From positions 1 through 64,000 of the forward strand of contig JBPKMA010000002.1 of the NCBI GenBank assembly GCA_051293835.1: a DNA stretch of 64,000 nt, in the 5' to 3' direction. A program made the translations under genes and the position numbers. The notes below the pieces were generated by a model, which was given only the letters and a program-made list of their open reading frames with translations, did no database searches and was not told where the DNA came from. Below, piece by piece: positions 9,030-17,963 of the stretch (the first letter of the stretch is position 1; every line of letters begins with the position of its first letter). The stretch is from DATLZU01 sp051293835 (lineage in GTDB: Bacteria; Nitrospirota; Nitrospiria; Nitrospirales; Nitrospiraceae).

Positions 9030-9210
9030 GGCGACGGCCATACGAACGGACGCCGACAGGACGCTTGGATCGTACGGTATTGAGCGATGACGCGATCGAC
9101 CAGGTTTCCGCAGTTCACGCAACGCGGCCCCGCCGCCATGTCGAACCGCTCCCGTCCTTCCTATCGATGAAGTCTTCCGTAAGCATAAATCCCTGGCGGC
9201 GAGCCCGGTG
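9030..9210 (-). pseudogene. Remnant of a small CxxC protein
   Basis: The minus strand reads MLTEDFIDRKDG in one frame (from about 9186) and RERFDMAAGPRCVNCGNLVD in another, continuing DRVIAQYRTIQAS. Joining the two needs one base change near 9150. The CVNC pair suggests a small zinc-binding protein. The frame shift and the absence of an in-frame start mark it as broken. No known family is claimed. Confidence 0.4.
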
Positions 9211-9540
9211 TATCGAGCGACTCCTTTCGGGATCCGGACTATCCACTCGAGCTTCGGCTTTGCCCTCGGCGAAGGCCTGGCCGGCCAGAAGCTACGTGTC
9301 GTCGTAGAGGAGAACCAAGCAATGCCGGTGCCAATATTCCAGGTGGTGGAATCTGCGTATGGACCCGACTCGCCATGTGTACGGCGAGACGGTGCACAGA
9401 CCCAAAAGACAGCCGGAGGCGGCCGAATAGATCCCAGGGAGCCAGAATGGTGCACGCGACAGTGAACAGGAGCAGCGCATCCTCACCCATTACGTAAGGC
9501 GGCGGGACGCCCCCGAACAAGGAAGCCTCGAAGTCAACAC
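9211..9540. other. Stretch without an intact gene
   Basis: No complete gene is visible. The minus strand has short hydrophobic coding-like fragments in alternating frames (for example ALLLFTVACTILAPWDLFGR near 9465), which suggests old coding sequence, but no family can be named. The right end is the region just upstream of rqcH. Confidence 0.35.
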
Positions 9541-11019
9541 ATGTCGCTGACAGCGACAGAAATCAGCGCGGTTGTTAATGAACTCGCGTCCGCGTTGACC
9601 GGCGGATGGATTCAAAAGATCCATCAACCTCTGCCCCGCGTCGTCACGCTGACCATCCGAACGCCGGGGGCAACCCATACGGTCCTGCTGTCGGTCCAAC
9701 CGGAGACCGCCCGGCTTCACCTGACCACCCCTCGGCTGCAGAATCCCCCGGCTCCGCCGCCTTTCTGCCAATTCCTCAGGGCCCGCATCGAGGGAGCGCG
9801 TATCGAGGCGATCGAGCAACTGCACGGCGATCGCATCGTCCAGATTCGGCTCACGGCACGCAGGGGACCCTGCGCGATCATCGCTGAACTGATCGGTCGA
9901 AACGCGGACGTGTTGCTGCTCGACGGATCGGGAACAGTTCTGGCCGATCTAAATCACGACCGCAATCGGATTGGTCGGCCCTATCGTCTTCCGCCAGCTT
10001 CCGGTCGGAAAACACTCGACGCGGCCATTGAACTCCCCCCTGCCGCCGACGCTGCTCGTCCGGCATTTCCTGTGTCCACCGAGATTGACGCACGTTATAG
10101 GTGGCGCGAGGCAGAGCTGGCTGTGGAATGGGAGCGGCAGGCCCGCTTGGCCGACATTCGCAAGCGCCTCAGACAGACCGTCCGGCGGATCGAGGCGTTG
10201 CAGGCGGACTTGAACAAGGCCGAGCATTACCGCGACTACAGTCGCTACGGCGAGCTCCTCAAGGCCAACCTCGGCAAGATCGTCGCGGGTCAGGACTGCG
10301 TCACGGTGATCGATTACTTCGACGAGCGGCTGCCCGAAATCACGATCCCGCTCGATCCGAGCAAAGGTCCGCGGAGCAACATGGACGACTATTTCAAGAA
10401 GCACCGGAAATACTTGGCAGCCGAGCGAGAGATTCGCCCCCGTCTGGAAGCAGCACAGCATGAACTGGAGAGGCTGCGCACGGAGTTGGAGGCGCTTCAA
10501 CGAGGCACCTGGCACCCAACCTCCACGCAGGGTGGACCTTATCCAGCTATGGAGGGAAAACCCTCTGCTCGCCGTCAACGATTCTCAGCAATCGGCGGTC
10601 AGCCTTCAGGCAGAACCGGCCCGTTCCGCCGGTTTATTTCATCTGATGGCTTGCCCATCTATGTCGGGCGCAACGCGCGCGAGAACGAGGAACTGACGTT
10701 CGGTCTGGCCAAGGGCGACGATCTTTGGCTCCATGCTCGAGGTGCACCGGGCTCCCATGTCGTCGTGCGGCTGGAAAAAGGCGCGACCCCGCCGCCTGAA
10801 ACGTTGAAGGACGCCGCGGCCCTTGCCTTGCTGTATAGCGATCTCAAAAAGAGCGGCAAGGGAGAAGTGATGTACACCCGACGGAAGTGGGTCAGAAAAG
10901 TCAACGGTCAACCGCCCGGCACGGTGATGGTGACGCAGGAACAATCCCTGTTCGTCAGTTTGGACAACACCCGCCTCGACGCCTTAAGGCAGCGATCCTC
11001 GTTGAAGCGGAAGGAGTGA
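9541..11019 (+). CDS. rqcH: NFACT-family ribosome rescue factor RqcH
   Basis: RqcH (NFACT, eukaryotic Rqc2/NEMF) binds the stalled large ribosomal subunit and recruits tRNA-Ala for C-terminal alanine tailing. This 492-residue protein begins with the NFACT-N domain (MSLTATEISAVVNELASALT, residues 1-200). A coiled coil follows (about 205-315), and then the NFACT-R domain (FRRFISSDGLPIYVGRNARE to about residue 480), with LWLHARGAPGSHVVVR as its most conserved block. It is a little shorter than Bacillus RqcH (about 570 residues). No strong Shine-Dalgarno site is visible, but similarity begins at the chosen ATG. It is convergent with the Lon-domain gene. Confidence 0.85.
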   Translation: MSLTATEISAVVNELASALTGGWIQKIHQPLPRVVTLTIRTPGATHTVLLSVQPETARLHLTTPRLQNPPAPPPFCQFLRARIEGARIEAIEQLHGDRIVQIRLTARRGPCAIIAELIGRNADVLLLDGSGTVLADLNHDRNRIGRPYRLPPASGRKTLDAAIELPPAADAARPAFPVSTEIDARYRWREAELAVEWERQARLADIRKRLRQTVRRIEALQADLNKAEHYRDYSRYGELLKANLGKIVAGQDCVTVIDYFDERLPEITIPLDPSKGPRSNMDDYFKKHRKYLAAEREIRPRLEAAQHELERLRTELEALQRGTWHPTSTQGGPYPAMEGKPSARRQRFSAIGGQPSGRTGPFRRFISSDGLPIYVGRNARENEELTFGLAKGDDLWLHARGAPGSHVVVRLEKGATPPPETLKDAAALALLYSDLKKSGKGEVMYTRRKWVRKVNGQPPGTVMVTQEQSLFVSLDNTRLDALRQRSSLKRKE

Positions 11020-11066
11020 AGGACCGAACGCAGCCATGGCGGATGGCCGTTTACGGAACCAGGATC

Positions 11067-11720
11067 TTAATTGGTCAGCGCTGCGTAGGCCTGCTTGACG
11101 GAACCGACGGGAGAGACCTGTAACAGAAACGGCGTTCGCCAGTCTGGGTCGGAGATATCCAGCTCTTCGGGCACGATCACCCGTTGTAAGTGCGCCTCAT
11201 AGGCCGCTTCGACCTTCATCGGGATGGCAGTAACAGCTCCAATATGACCATCCGGTCTGACCGTTCCGGTCATGACACGATCGGGCGCAATGAACTTCCC
11301 GTTCGCCATCGCGGCCACGCTCAGTGCCACCATCGCCGACAAGCTGTCTCCGTACACCGTGACGCCTTCATAAGGAACCGTCAACACGACGGTCCATGAG
11401 TCCGTGGACAGGTTCAACTGTTGGGCGACGCGATAAACCGCCTGTTCAACGGCGGTCTGCGCCATGCGCGAAAATCGGCCAGGCTTGTTCATGAATCGCA
11501 TCACCAGACCGTTCCGATCCGGCCGCTCTTCAAACGACAGGTGCAAGTATGCGACCGTTCCTTCCGGCGCACTCCCCATCGTCACTCCAAGAATTGGAAT
11601 CAGTTGTTGGCGCGAACCCGTTACGGCACCAGCTTCCCAGGCTGGCGCTGTAAGCAAAAGTATCGCCGCCACACCGGCAAAGATCCGACTGAGACACCGA
11701 GGTTTCAAACGTATTGCCAT
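11067..11720 (-). CDS. Exported Lon-type (S16) protease domain protein without ATPase
   Basis: The 217-residue protein has a signal peptide (residues about 1-32, ending EAGA) and then a stand-alone Lon proteolytic domain. The catalytic serine lies in YGDSLSAMVALSVAAMANGK (about residue 126), and the lysine in IGAVTAIPMKVEAAYEA (about residue 169). GTVRPDGHIGAV between them is the conserved strand-turn of S16 proteases. No AAA module or PDZ domain is present. Cytosolic Lon needs ATP, which the periplasm lacks, so this should be an ATP-independent exported protease or an inactive relative. The dyad appears intact. Confidence 0.75.
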   Translation of the reverse strand: MAIRLKPRCLSRIFAGVAAILLLTAPAWEAGAVTGSRQQLIPILGVTMGSAPEGTVAYLHLSFEERPDRNGLVMRFMNKPGRFSRMAQTAVEQAVYRVAQQLNLSTDSWTVVLTVPYEGVTVYGDSLSAMVALSVAAMANGKFIAPDRVMTGTVRPDGHIGAVTAIPMKVEAAYEAHLQRVIVPEELDISDPDWRTPFLLQVSPVGSVKQAYAALTN

Positions 11721-11976
11721 GGGGGATCGGTATAATCAGCGTTCTTCGTGTCTCTCGCAGTGCCTTTAATTTCGCCCCGTGCTGAAATCCTTGGCAGTCT
11801 GTTCACAAGCAAACAACATACCAAATATGCAATTGGTTTTCTGGCTTCAGTGGGCGTCAGAATAAGGATCGTTTCCCAGGACATAGCCGTGGGTGAGGGC
11901 TATAAGCGGCTTACCCTGCTAGACAATCGGCGAGTAAAGCGGTGGGCACCAATCTGGATACGTCTTGACCGATACT
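11721..11976. other. Intergenic stretch, nothing recognised
   Basis: The upstream region of the exported Lon-domain gene is A/T-richer than its neighbours and holds no coding frame with protein-like composition. A plus-strand open frame crosses it but has no family character or ribosome site. The Lon-gene promoter probably lies here and was not resolved. Confidence 0.4.
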
Positions 11977-12459
11977 CTAGAAAGCCAGGGGGGTGCCTGC
12001 TTGCCAGCAAGAGGTCCTGTCTTCCAGAAGGACAGGATGCATCTGAACCGTGTGGCAAACTGCCCCACACCTTTCCTCTTGCACCCATCCTTTACGCCAA
12101 CGTACATACCACGGCACCAAGAGCACAGGAATGACAAACAACACAATCAGGCTCATGGCAACGTCAGGTGGAGCGTCCAACACCCGAGTCACCCAAGCGC
12201 AGATAGCCTCGTACCAGGCCAATCCCAACCCCAGCATGATCAGGCAACTGCGCCGTACTCTGTCCGGATATGCCGCAACGATCCCACTTACTCGTGGCGT
12301 GACCGTCAGCGTATAAGCCGCCGTCAATCCTAGGTCCTGCATCAGGCCTCGGGCGAAGTCGTGCCATGGCACCAGACGAGAGATCTGATGGTCGAACACC
12401 ACAACAGCCAACCAATCATAGACCAGCAATGCGAAAAAACAGGGAACCGCGATCAGCAA
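11977..12459 (-). CDS. Hypothetical membrane protein
   Basis: The frame encodes about 160 residues with three hydrophobic stretches: VPCFFALLVYDWLAVVVF near the start, CLIMLGLGLAWYEAICAWV in the middle and AMSLIVLFVIPVLLVPWYV near residue 110. An arginine/lysine-rich end of the last helix follows. Only a TTG start is available (12459), and a second hydrophobic stretch lies in another frame just upstream (VVAFLLFLAPPVCAIISGH near 12520). The N-terminus may therefore be frameshifted. The cysteine-rich last 35 residues look like run-on past the real end. Function unknown. Confidence 0.35.
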   Translation of the reverse strand: MLIAVPCFFALLVYDWLAVVVFDHQISRLVPWHDFARGLMQDLGLTAAYTLTVTPRVSGIVAAYPDRVRRSCLIMLGLGLAWYEAICAWVTRVLDAPPDVAMSLIVLFVIPVLLVPWYVRWRKGWVQEERCGAVCHTVQMHPVLLEDRTSCWQAGTPLAF

Positions 12460-12578
12460 AGCATCGACACTTCAACGCCGCATGACCGGATATTATCGCG
12501 CAAACAGGCGGCGCCAGAAACAGCAGGAAGGCAACAACCGGCTGCCCTGCCGTGAGAAGCTGAAGGCCGAGGGAATGT

Positions 12579-13043
12579 TCATGCGCTCTCTTGAGCCCGA
12601 TCACGCTGAAAAAAGTACGGACACGGCCCGAAGGTCAGCTTGCAACCCACAAGATACCCGTCGATGTCGTTTCCATTCCGGATCGGACGGGTCCACCGCA
12701 CTTCGAACAGCATTAACGCTCGGCGCCGTTTGGAAATCGGCGTATGAATTTCGAGCAACTGCCGCACACGGGGAGGCTGATCCATCATCAGCAGCATTCC
12801 TCCTAAACTGATGTTCAGCGAGCAGGCCTCGCCGTAATGAATGACGACAGCGCACTCATCCAGCCCCTCGATCATCTCATAGGCGCAAGGTTGCGTGAAA
12901 TCCAGGCGTTCTTCACAGCGCAATTCCTGCGCGGGCGGCGGCTGGCGCTGCAGGTCGCCCGATGGATAGGCCCTCCATTCTCGGCATCCGGCTTTCGGCT
13001 GTCCGAGCCCAGCGCAGAAGGACATGACCTTCTGAGGTTTCAT
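12579..13043 (-). CDS. PilZ-domain cyclic di-GMP binding protein
   Basis: The 154-residue protein has a PilZ fold with both cyclic di-GMP signature motifs: RxxxR in LRCEERLDF (about residue 43) and NxSxxG in CSLNISLGGMLL (about residue 77). The C-terminal FEVRWTRPIRNGNDIDGYLV completes the beta-barrel. There is no second domain, so it probably acts as an adaptor in motility, exopolysaccharide or envelope control. The start at 13043 is chosen because an earlier in-frame codon (13124) adds only low-complexity residues. Confidence 0.75.
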   Translation of the reverse strand: MKPQKVMSFCAGLGQPKAGCREWRAYPSGDLQRQPPPAQELRCEERLDFTQPCAYEMIEGLDECAVVIHYGEACSLNISLGGMLLMMDQPPRVRQLLEIHTPISKRRRALMLFEVRWTRPIRNGNDIDGYLVGCKLTFGPCPYFFQRDRAQESA

Positions 13044-13403
13044 GACGACGCCCTCCCTCGTCCGAGTAAGCGGAGTCCACACTCGGTGGCGGGAGCAAAG
13101 GAGATGCCGCGACGCGAGCAACAAGTCGAATGACCGAGAACCGTTGAAATTACTTATGAGATCGGCGAATCCAGTGAGGGAAGAGTCTCATTAAGGCATG
13201 GGAAAGAGAGGGAAACGAGTTCATCCTTCCGGATGCAAAAGACATAAGTGCTTGATTTCTCTCGATCTTGCTCTGTACTGAACTGCCTACAAACCTCTCA
13301 TGTGCGGGAAAACAATTTCGGCTCCTCCGGCGCACCGCCGTTTCCTCGAATGGCACGCTCGCCGGAAGTGCGCCACCTGGCCGCTCAGCATCGGAGTTGC
13401 AGC
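13044..13403. other. Intergenic stretch, nothing recognised
   Basis: This 360-base gap separates two minus-strand genes. It is A/T-richer than its flanks around 13140-13290, which suits a promoter for the PilZ gene, but no clear -35/-10 pair was found. Open frames crossing it lack family character. Confidence 0.4.
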
Positions 13404-13562
13404 TCAACCCGCCTTGCGCAGCTCTTCCCGCTCGGACGTCTCGCTCCCCCAATCAGGTTCGCTCTCGCCGATCAAGGTCGTATCGCCTTCCTGCGTGACG
13501 GACGCCCAGACCGCCAAGGCGAGAACCAGGACCGTGATGACACCAAGAACAACCGCCGGCAT
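13404..13562 (-). CDS. Small single-pass membrane protein
   Basis: The 52-residue product has one N-terminal membrane segment (MPAVVLGVITVLVLALAVWA) followed by an acidic cytoplasmic or periplasmic tail (GESEPDWGSETSEREELRKA). An AAAGGAGG ribosome site precedes the ATG at 13562 at good spacing, which argues that the gene is real and fixes the start. It lies downstream of the ABC exporter genes on the same strand. The function is unknown. Confidence 0.6.
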   Translation of the reverse strand: MPAVVLGVITVLVLALAVWASVTQEGDTTLIGESEPDWGSETSEREELRKAG

Positions 13563-13651
13563 GGGAAACCTCCTTTGGTTGGCGGTGACACTCGACACAT
13601 CATACTTCGGTTGCGAACCTTCCGCCAGGAGGCAAGCGGGCGACAGCCCGC

Positions 13652-14476
13652 CTACTCGCCGACCCTGACCAACAGCCCCCGTTCCTTGCAGACACTGAAC
13701 GTGTGATGGAACCAGGCGATCATCACGACGAGGTAAAAAAGATTAAGCCCGGTCGTCCAGGCAAGATGGAAGAGCGGGGGCACGACATGGTTCAACACGC
13801 CGCGCATGCCTTCAAAGACGTGCGCCGCCGGATTTATCCAGGCCAAAGCCTTCAGCCAACCAGGAAGGACATCCATTGGATAGAACACGCATGAAATGGG
13901 CTGGAACAAAAACACCATGCCCCAGGCGAGTACCTCCGCTTCCTGGCCGAACCGCATGATGAGCGACGTCGTCAGTACGCCGATGACCCATCCCGTCACA
14001 ATGAGGTTGAGGACGAAGGGAAGCAGCCACAGTCCGATGACAAACAGGTTGTACGAATAGAACAGCAACGCACAGACAATCATCACGCAGGAGACCGCTG
14101 TGACCTTGAAGATGCTCATCGCCATGGTTGCCGCCAGAAACTCGCCGGGTTTGAGCGGACTGGCGAAGAGATTCATGAGATTTCTGGCCCAAATTTCTTC
14201 GAGAAACGAGATGGTGATGCCCTGCTGCGAACGGAACAAGACGTCCCAGAGAATCAGGGCACCCAAGAAGAACGTAACGACACCGGGCAACTGACCGTGA
14301 AACCGCGTGAGATAGACCGTGATAAAGCCCCACACCACGAGGTCGAGAAAGGGCCAGTAAAAGATCTCCATCAATCGCGGCAGGCTGCGGCGGTATAGGT
14401 ACAAGTGCCGGGTGATCAGAGCGGCGATACGATGAACCTTCATGGCTTCGTGAAGCGTCAGGGGTGCCGCCAACAA
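13652..14476 (-). CDS. ABC-2 type exporter permease
   Basis: The protein of about 274 residues has six predicted membrane helices and the layout of ABC-2 permeases (DrrB/YhhJ type). A cytoplasmic amphipathic start (residues 10-30) is followed by the helix pair FLDLVVWGFITVYL and VVTFFLGALILWDVLF, and then WGMVFLFQPISCVFYPMDVL, the conserved loop before the last helices. The start codon is uncertain: TTG at 14476 has a distant GAGGGGAG, while ATG at 14443 has none. It lies 43 bases downstream of the ATPase gene, with which it should form an exporter. The substrate is unknown. Confidence 0.8.
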   Translation of the reverse strand: MLAAPLTLHEAMKVHRIAALITRHLYLYRRSLPRLMEIFYWPFLDLVVWGFITVYLTRFHGQLPGVVTFFLGALILWDVLFRSQQGITISFLEEIWARNLMNLFASPLKPGEFLAATMAMSIFKVTAVSCVMIVCALLFYSYNLFVIGLWLLPFVLNLIVTGWVIGVLTTSLIMRFGQEAEVLAWGMVFLFQPISCVFYPMDVLPGWLKALAWINPAAHVFEGMRGVLNHVVPPLFHLAWTTGLNLFYLVVMIAWFHHTFSVCKERGLLVRVGE

Positions 14477-14519
14477 ACTTTTGGCCTGCTCCCCTCACGG
14501 CTTCTCCTTAACCCACTGG

Positions 14520-15245
14520 CTATTGTTCCCGCGCCAGCTTCAAGAACACTTCCTCCAAGTCCGACTGGCCGAAGCGGGTCACGATCTCCTGCGCAGTGCC
14601 TTCAGCGACGATCTTTCCGTGTTGAAGGAAAATGATCCGATCAGACATCTCTTCCATCTCCCGCATATTGTGGGACGTATAGAGTATGGTCAAGCTGGTC
14701 GCGGCACGGACTTCCTTCAACAGGCTGCGGGTCTTGTTGGCGATATCGGGATCCAGGCTGGCCGTCGGCTCATCGAGGAAGAGAATCTTCGGTTCGGTCA
14801 GGATCGCCTTGGCAAGCGTGAGGCGGGTCATCTGGCCTGAAGAGAGACGCCGTGTCAACTTGCCGCGAAAGCTGTCCATCTCCAATTTCTTGACCACGTC
14901 GTCGATGCGGCGATCAATGTTTGTCAGACCATACAGTCTGGCGACCACGCGGAGGTTCTCCTCCACCGTGAGCGAGAATGGCATAGAGATATAGGTCGAG
15001 GAAAAGTTGACTTGCTGGAGGATCTCCTCCCGGTGCGTGGCGAGATCCAGACCAAACATATGAATTGATCCCGCCGTGGGAGTAATCAACCCCAACAGCA
15101 TCTGGATCGTGGTGGTCTTGCCCGCTCCGTTGGGTCCCAATAGACCGAGAATCTCGCCCTGGTGAATATCGAACGAGATTCCGTCCACCGCGGTGAAATC
15201 ACCGAACTGCTTGGTGAGATTTCTGACCTGAACGATGGGTGGCAT
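14520..15245 (-). CDS. ABC exporter ATP-binding protein
   Basis: The 241-residue ATPase has every nucleotide-binding motif: Walker A GPNGAGKTT (about residue 37), signature LSSGQ (about residue 136), Walker B KILFLDEP (about residue 155) and the H-loop YTSHNMREME. The DrrA-like sequence and the adjacent ABC-2 permease identify an export system of two gene products. Family members export drugs, polysaccharides or lipids; nothing here points to one of these. Confidence 0.85.
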   Translation of the reverse strand: MPPIVQVRNLTKQFGDFTAVDGISFDIHQGEILGLLGPNGAGKTTTIQMLLGLITPTAGSIHMFGLDLATHREEILQQVNFSSTYISMPFSLTVEENLRVVARLYGLTNIDRRIDDVVKKLEMDSFRGKLTRRLSSGQMTRLTLAKAILTEPKILFLDEPTASLDPDIANKTRSLLKEVRAATSLTILYTSHNMREMEEMSDRIIFLQHGKIVAEGTAQEIVTRFGQSDLEEVFLKLAREQ

Positions 15246-15355
15246 GGGAACATGCGAATCGACCGTCGGCTATCGACGGTCGGTATTCCGGATTGAGGGA
15301 TCAACACCAAAAGCCGGAGGTGGCTCACCAAGGGCTTCCAGTCCAGACGATCACG

Positions 15356-16063
15356 TCAATTAAACAGTAATTCTCCGACCTTCTCCGGAATATGGCAGGT
15401 CTCGCACTTTTGGCTGAGGATCTTGCCTTCATACTCGGTCTTCCCATCGTGACATCGGAAACAATCTGCGAGCGCCCGCTCGCGCAGATAGGAACCCTCG
15501 GGATGGTCGGGGTACCATGGCTTGGTGTCGGCTTTCACGTGCCCACGAGGGATCACAACGGGATAGCCTTTGATCGGCTTCTCATGCACGATCCCCGAAT
15601 GGCAAGTGCTGCAACCCTCTCCCGCGCCCCGTTTGGCAAAGGCCTCCATGTGCTTTCGATGGCTCATCACGAGTCCGACATCCTTCACTGGCGGCGGAAG
15701 ATCGCGCGGCGCCACTTCGGACACGCGCAAGATATGCCGGTGGCACCCGATGCAGACCTCGGAATCCACCTTGGCCTGAAGATTATGGGAGTCGGTCGGC
15801 GTCCCGAAGAGATAAATGGCGACATCCTTAGTTCCCGCCCAGGCTTTATCCTGCAACCAGCCCTTGACCCCGGGGCGCACATGACAATCCACGCAGGTGA
15901 CGTCTTTATGGGATGACTGGACCCAACTGTCGTAGGAAGGTTTAATCGTGTGGCAGCTCGCGCAGAATTTTGGATGGTTGGTCAGCGGGATCGCCACTGC
16001 GCCCAAGGCCACTGCGCCGACGCCGATCGCCACGCTCACAATAGCCCGGGACTTACCTCTCAT
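15356..16063 (-). CDS. Hexahaem c-type cytochrome with NapC/NirT-like membrane anchor
   Basis: The 235-residue protein begins with one membrane helix (residues about 7-28) and contains six CxxCH haem motifs: CASCH, CVDCH, CIGCH, CSTCH, CFRCH and CETCH. The arrangement near the anchor (HPKFCASCHTIKPSYDSW) resembles NapC/NirT quinol dehydrogenases, which pass electrons from the membrane quinone pool to periplasmic reductases. Here it could link the quinone pool to a periplasmic partner. The start at 16063 overlaps the end of mobB by 11 bases, and earlier in-frame codons lie inside mobB. It is last in the moeA-mobB group. Confidence 0.8.
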   Translation of the reverse strand: MRGKSRAIVSVAIGVGAVALGAVAIPLTNHPKFCASCHTIKPSYDSWVQSSHKDVTCVDCHVRPGVKGWLQDKAWAGTKDVAIYLFGTPTDSHNLQAKVDSEVCIGCHRHILRVSEVAPRDLPPPVKDVGLVMSHRKHMEAFAKRGAGEGCSTCHSGIVHEKPIKGYPVVIPRGHVKADTKPWYPDHPEGSYLRERALADCFRCHDGKTEYEGKILSQKCETCHIPEKVGELLFN

Positions 16064-16568
16064 GCGACTCGCGTTTGGGGAACCGTCGAGCAATGAGTGC
16101 CGCAACACCAGCGACGTCGTCGGGATCAAACACGGGAATCGCCCCCGGCGGGTCCACCGGTTTATTCGAGACCACCGCCAGAAGCCCATCCGGTGACACT
16201 GGCACTTCCCCCAGGTGATCCCGCACGACGACGATTTTCGGATAGCCCTCGCTCTTCCACCCTTCGGCAATAACGAGATCGATGGCCTGATCAAGGAAGC
16301 GGTCCCGGATCTCCTCGACCCCGATCTGGTCGGAGACGTCCGCAAACATCGCGAGGCTGCTCTTGGACAGCACGATCACGGCGCTTGCGCCAGCCCGTTT
16401 ATGCCGCCAACTGTCTTTACCCTCCGTGTCCAGATCAAACCCATGGCCGGCGTGTTTGATGGTCGCCACCCGATACCCAACGCGGACCAACTCGGGGATG
16501 ACCCGTTCAATCAGGGTGGTCTTGCCGCTGTTCGAACGGCCGACGAAGCAGAGAATCGGGGTGGCCAT
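16053..16568 (-). CDS. mobB: Molybdopterin-guanine dinucleotide biosynthesis protein MobB
   Basis: MobB is a GTP-binding helper of MobA in attaching GMP to molybdopterin, giving the bis-MGD cofactor of enzymes such as nitrite oxidoreductase. The 171-residue protein starts with a P-loop (LCFVGRSNSGKTTLIERVIP, residues 6-25). It has the family's TIKHAGHGFDLDTEGKDSWR block (about residues 37-56) and VIAEGWKSEGYPKIVV (about residue 100). It lies 23 bases downstream of moeA and overlaps the cytochrome gene. Confidence 0.9.
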   Translation of the reverse strand: MATPILCFVGRSNSGKTTLIERVIPELVRVGYRVATIKHAGHGFDLDTEGKDSWRHKRAGASAVIVLSKSSLAMFADVSDQIGVEEIRDRFLDQAIDLVIAEGWKSEGYPKIVVVRDHLGEVPVSPDGLLAVVSNKPVDPPGAIPVFDPDDVAGVAALIARRFPKRESHER

Positions 16569-16591
16569 TCAGCCTCAACCAGGTTAGGCGG

Positions 16592-17875
16592 TCAACAACA
16601 TGACGGTCGGCCGCTGGTTGTGGTTTGCGGGACGTCTCCCTCACGCAGCCACATCTCTCCGCTCAAGAGTTGTACCGAGACGGTGTCGCCGGGATTAAGC
16701 CGCTCGACTTCCGCCGGCACATCGATCAAGCAATTCGCCTTCACCATCGAGGTGAGGATGCCGGAACCTTGATCGCCGGTGGTCCACACCTTAAACACGC
16801 CGTCTTCCCGGGTGAGGATGCCGCGCAAGAAATGCCGCCGGTCCGGTTTCTTGGAGAACGTTTCCTGAAAGATGGCCTGCACGATCGGCCGGCCATAGCT
16901 CCGGTGGCCGCCCATTTTCAAAATGGCCGGCCTCACCAGTTGTTCGAAAGTCACCATGGAGGACACGGGATTGCCCGGCAAGCCGAAGGCCAGTTTGCCC
17001 TGGATCTTCCCGAAAGCCAACGGCTGACCAGGCCGGATCGCCAGCTTCCAAAAATTCATCTCCGCACCCAGATCCTTGAAGACGGCCCTGGTGAAATCGT
17101 AGTCCCCCATCGACACACCGCCGGACAGCACCAGGATGTCTGCATTTAGGCCGTGCCAAATCTTTTCCTTCAACGCCGCTGGCTGATCTTTCGCAATACC
17201 AAGCAGGATCGGAACGCCGCCGGCCTCCTGCACTGCCGCGGCCAAACCGTAGCTGTTCGAGTTGATGATCTTGTCTTCGCTGAATCGTTCGTCGAGATCA
17301 GCCAACTCGTCGCCTGTAGAGAGGATCGCCACCCGCGGTCGTTGATAGACGAACACGAAGGACTTGGCGAGAATCGCGAGCATGCCCGCTTCTGCCGGCC
17401 GGATTCGAGTCCCCTTGGCGATAATGCACTCGCCCTTCTTCACGTCCTCGCCTTGTGGACGAATGTTGGCTCCGCGCGCCTCGGGCTTGAAAATCGTCAC
17501 CAAGTCCCGCGTATGCTCCGTGTCCTCCACCTTGACGACCGTGTCGGCTCCCTTTGGAATCGGCGCGCCCGTCATGATGCGGATCGCCTGCCCTGGCCCG
17601 ACGGTCTGGGTCGGCGTCTTGCCCGCTGGCACGTCTTCGATCACTTTCAGTGTAACGGGCTTGGCGATGGCGTGCTCCTGCTTGATATCTTCCCATCGCA
17701 CTGCAAAGCCGTCCATCGCCGAGTTATCCCACGGCGGATTGTCGCGCTCCGCAATAATGTCTTCCCCGAGCACGCGGCCCAGCGCATCCAGGATGGGAAT
17801 CTTCTCCAGACCGAGGGGCGTGGTCGCCTCAAGGACGACCTTCCGCGCCTCATCTAACGGCGTCAACCTCTGCAT
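16592..17875 (-). CDS. moeA: Molybdopterin molybdenumtransferase MoeA
   Basis: MoeA inserts molybdate into adenylated molybdopterin. The product of about 427 residues contains the N-terminal NPPWDNSAMDGFAVRW motif, RIMTGAPIPKGADTVVKVED, the STGDELADL block and the C-terminal GLPGNPVSSMVTFEQLVRPA. All are standard for the family, and the length is usual. The ATG at 17875 has GGAG seven bases upstream and is preferred over a GTG at 17893. It is followed by mobB, forming a molybdenum-cofactor pair beside tatC and a cytochrome. Confidence 0.92.
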   Translation of the reverse strand: MQRLTPLDEARKVVLEATTPLGLEKIPILDALGRVLGEDIIAERDNPPWDNSAMDGFAVRWEDIKQEHAIAKPVTLKVIEDVPAGKTPTQTVGPGQAIRIMTGAPIPKGADTVVKVEDTEHTRDLVTIFKPEARGANIRPQGEDVKKGECIIAKGTRIRPAEAGMLAILAKSFVFVYQRPRVAILSTGDELADLDERFSEDKIINSNSYGLAAAVQEAGGVPILLGIAKDQPAALKEKIWHGLNADILVLSGGVSMGDYDFTRAVFKDLGAEMNFWKLAIRPGQPLAFGKIQGKLAFGLPGNPVSSMVTFEQLVRPAILKMGGHRSYGRPIVQAIFQETFSKKPDRRHFLRGILTREDGVFKVWTTGDQGSGILTSMVKANCLIDVPAEVERLNPGDTVSVQLLSGEMWLREGDVPQTTTSGRPSCC

Positions 17876-17963
17876 GGCGACTCCATCGAACACACGGCGA
17901 ATGGCGAACAGTTCAGAGCATGCGCGATTCGTTCTGACATTCTTAGCTTGTTGCTGTTCACGG

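Noticed and set aside
11748..12134. Plus-strand frame of about 128 codons
   Set aside because: No family character, no ribosome site, and protein composition resembles random translation.
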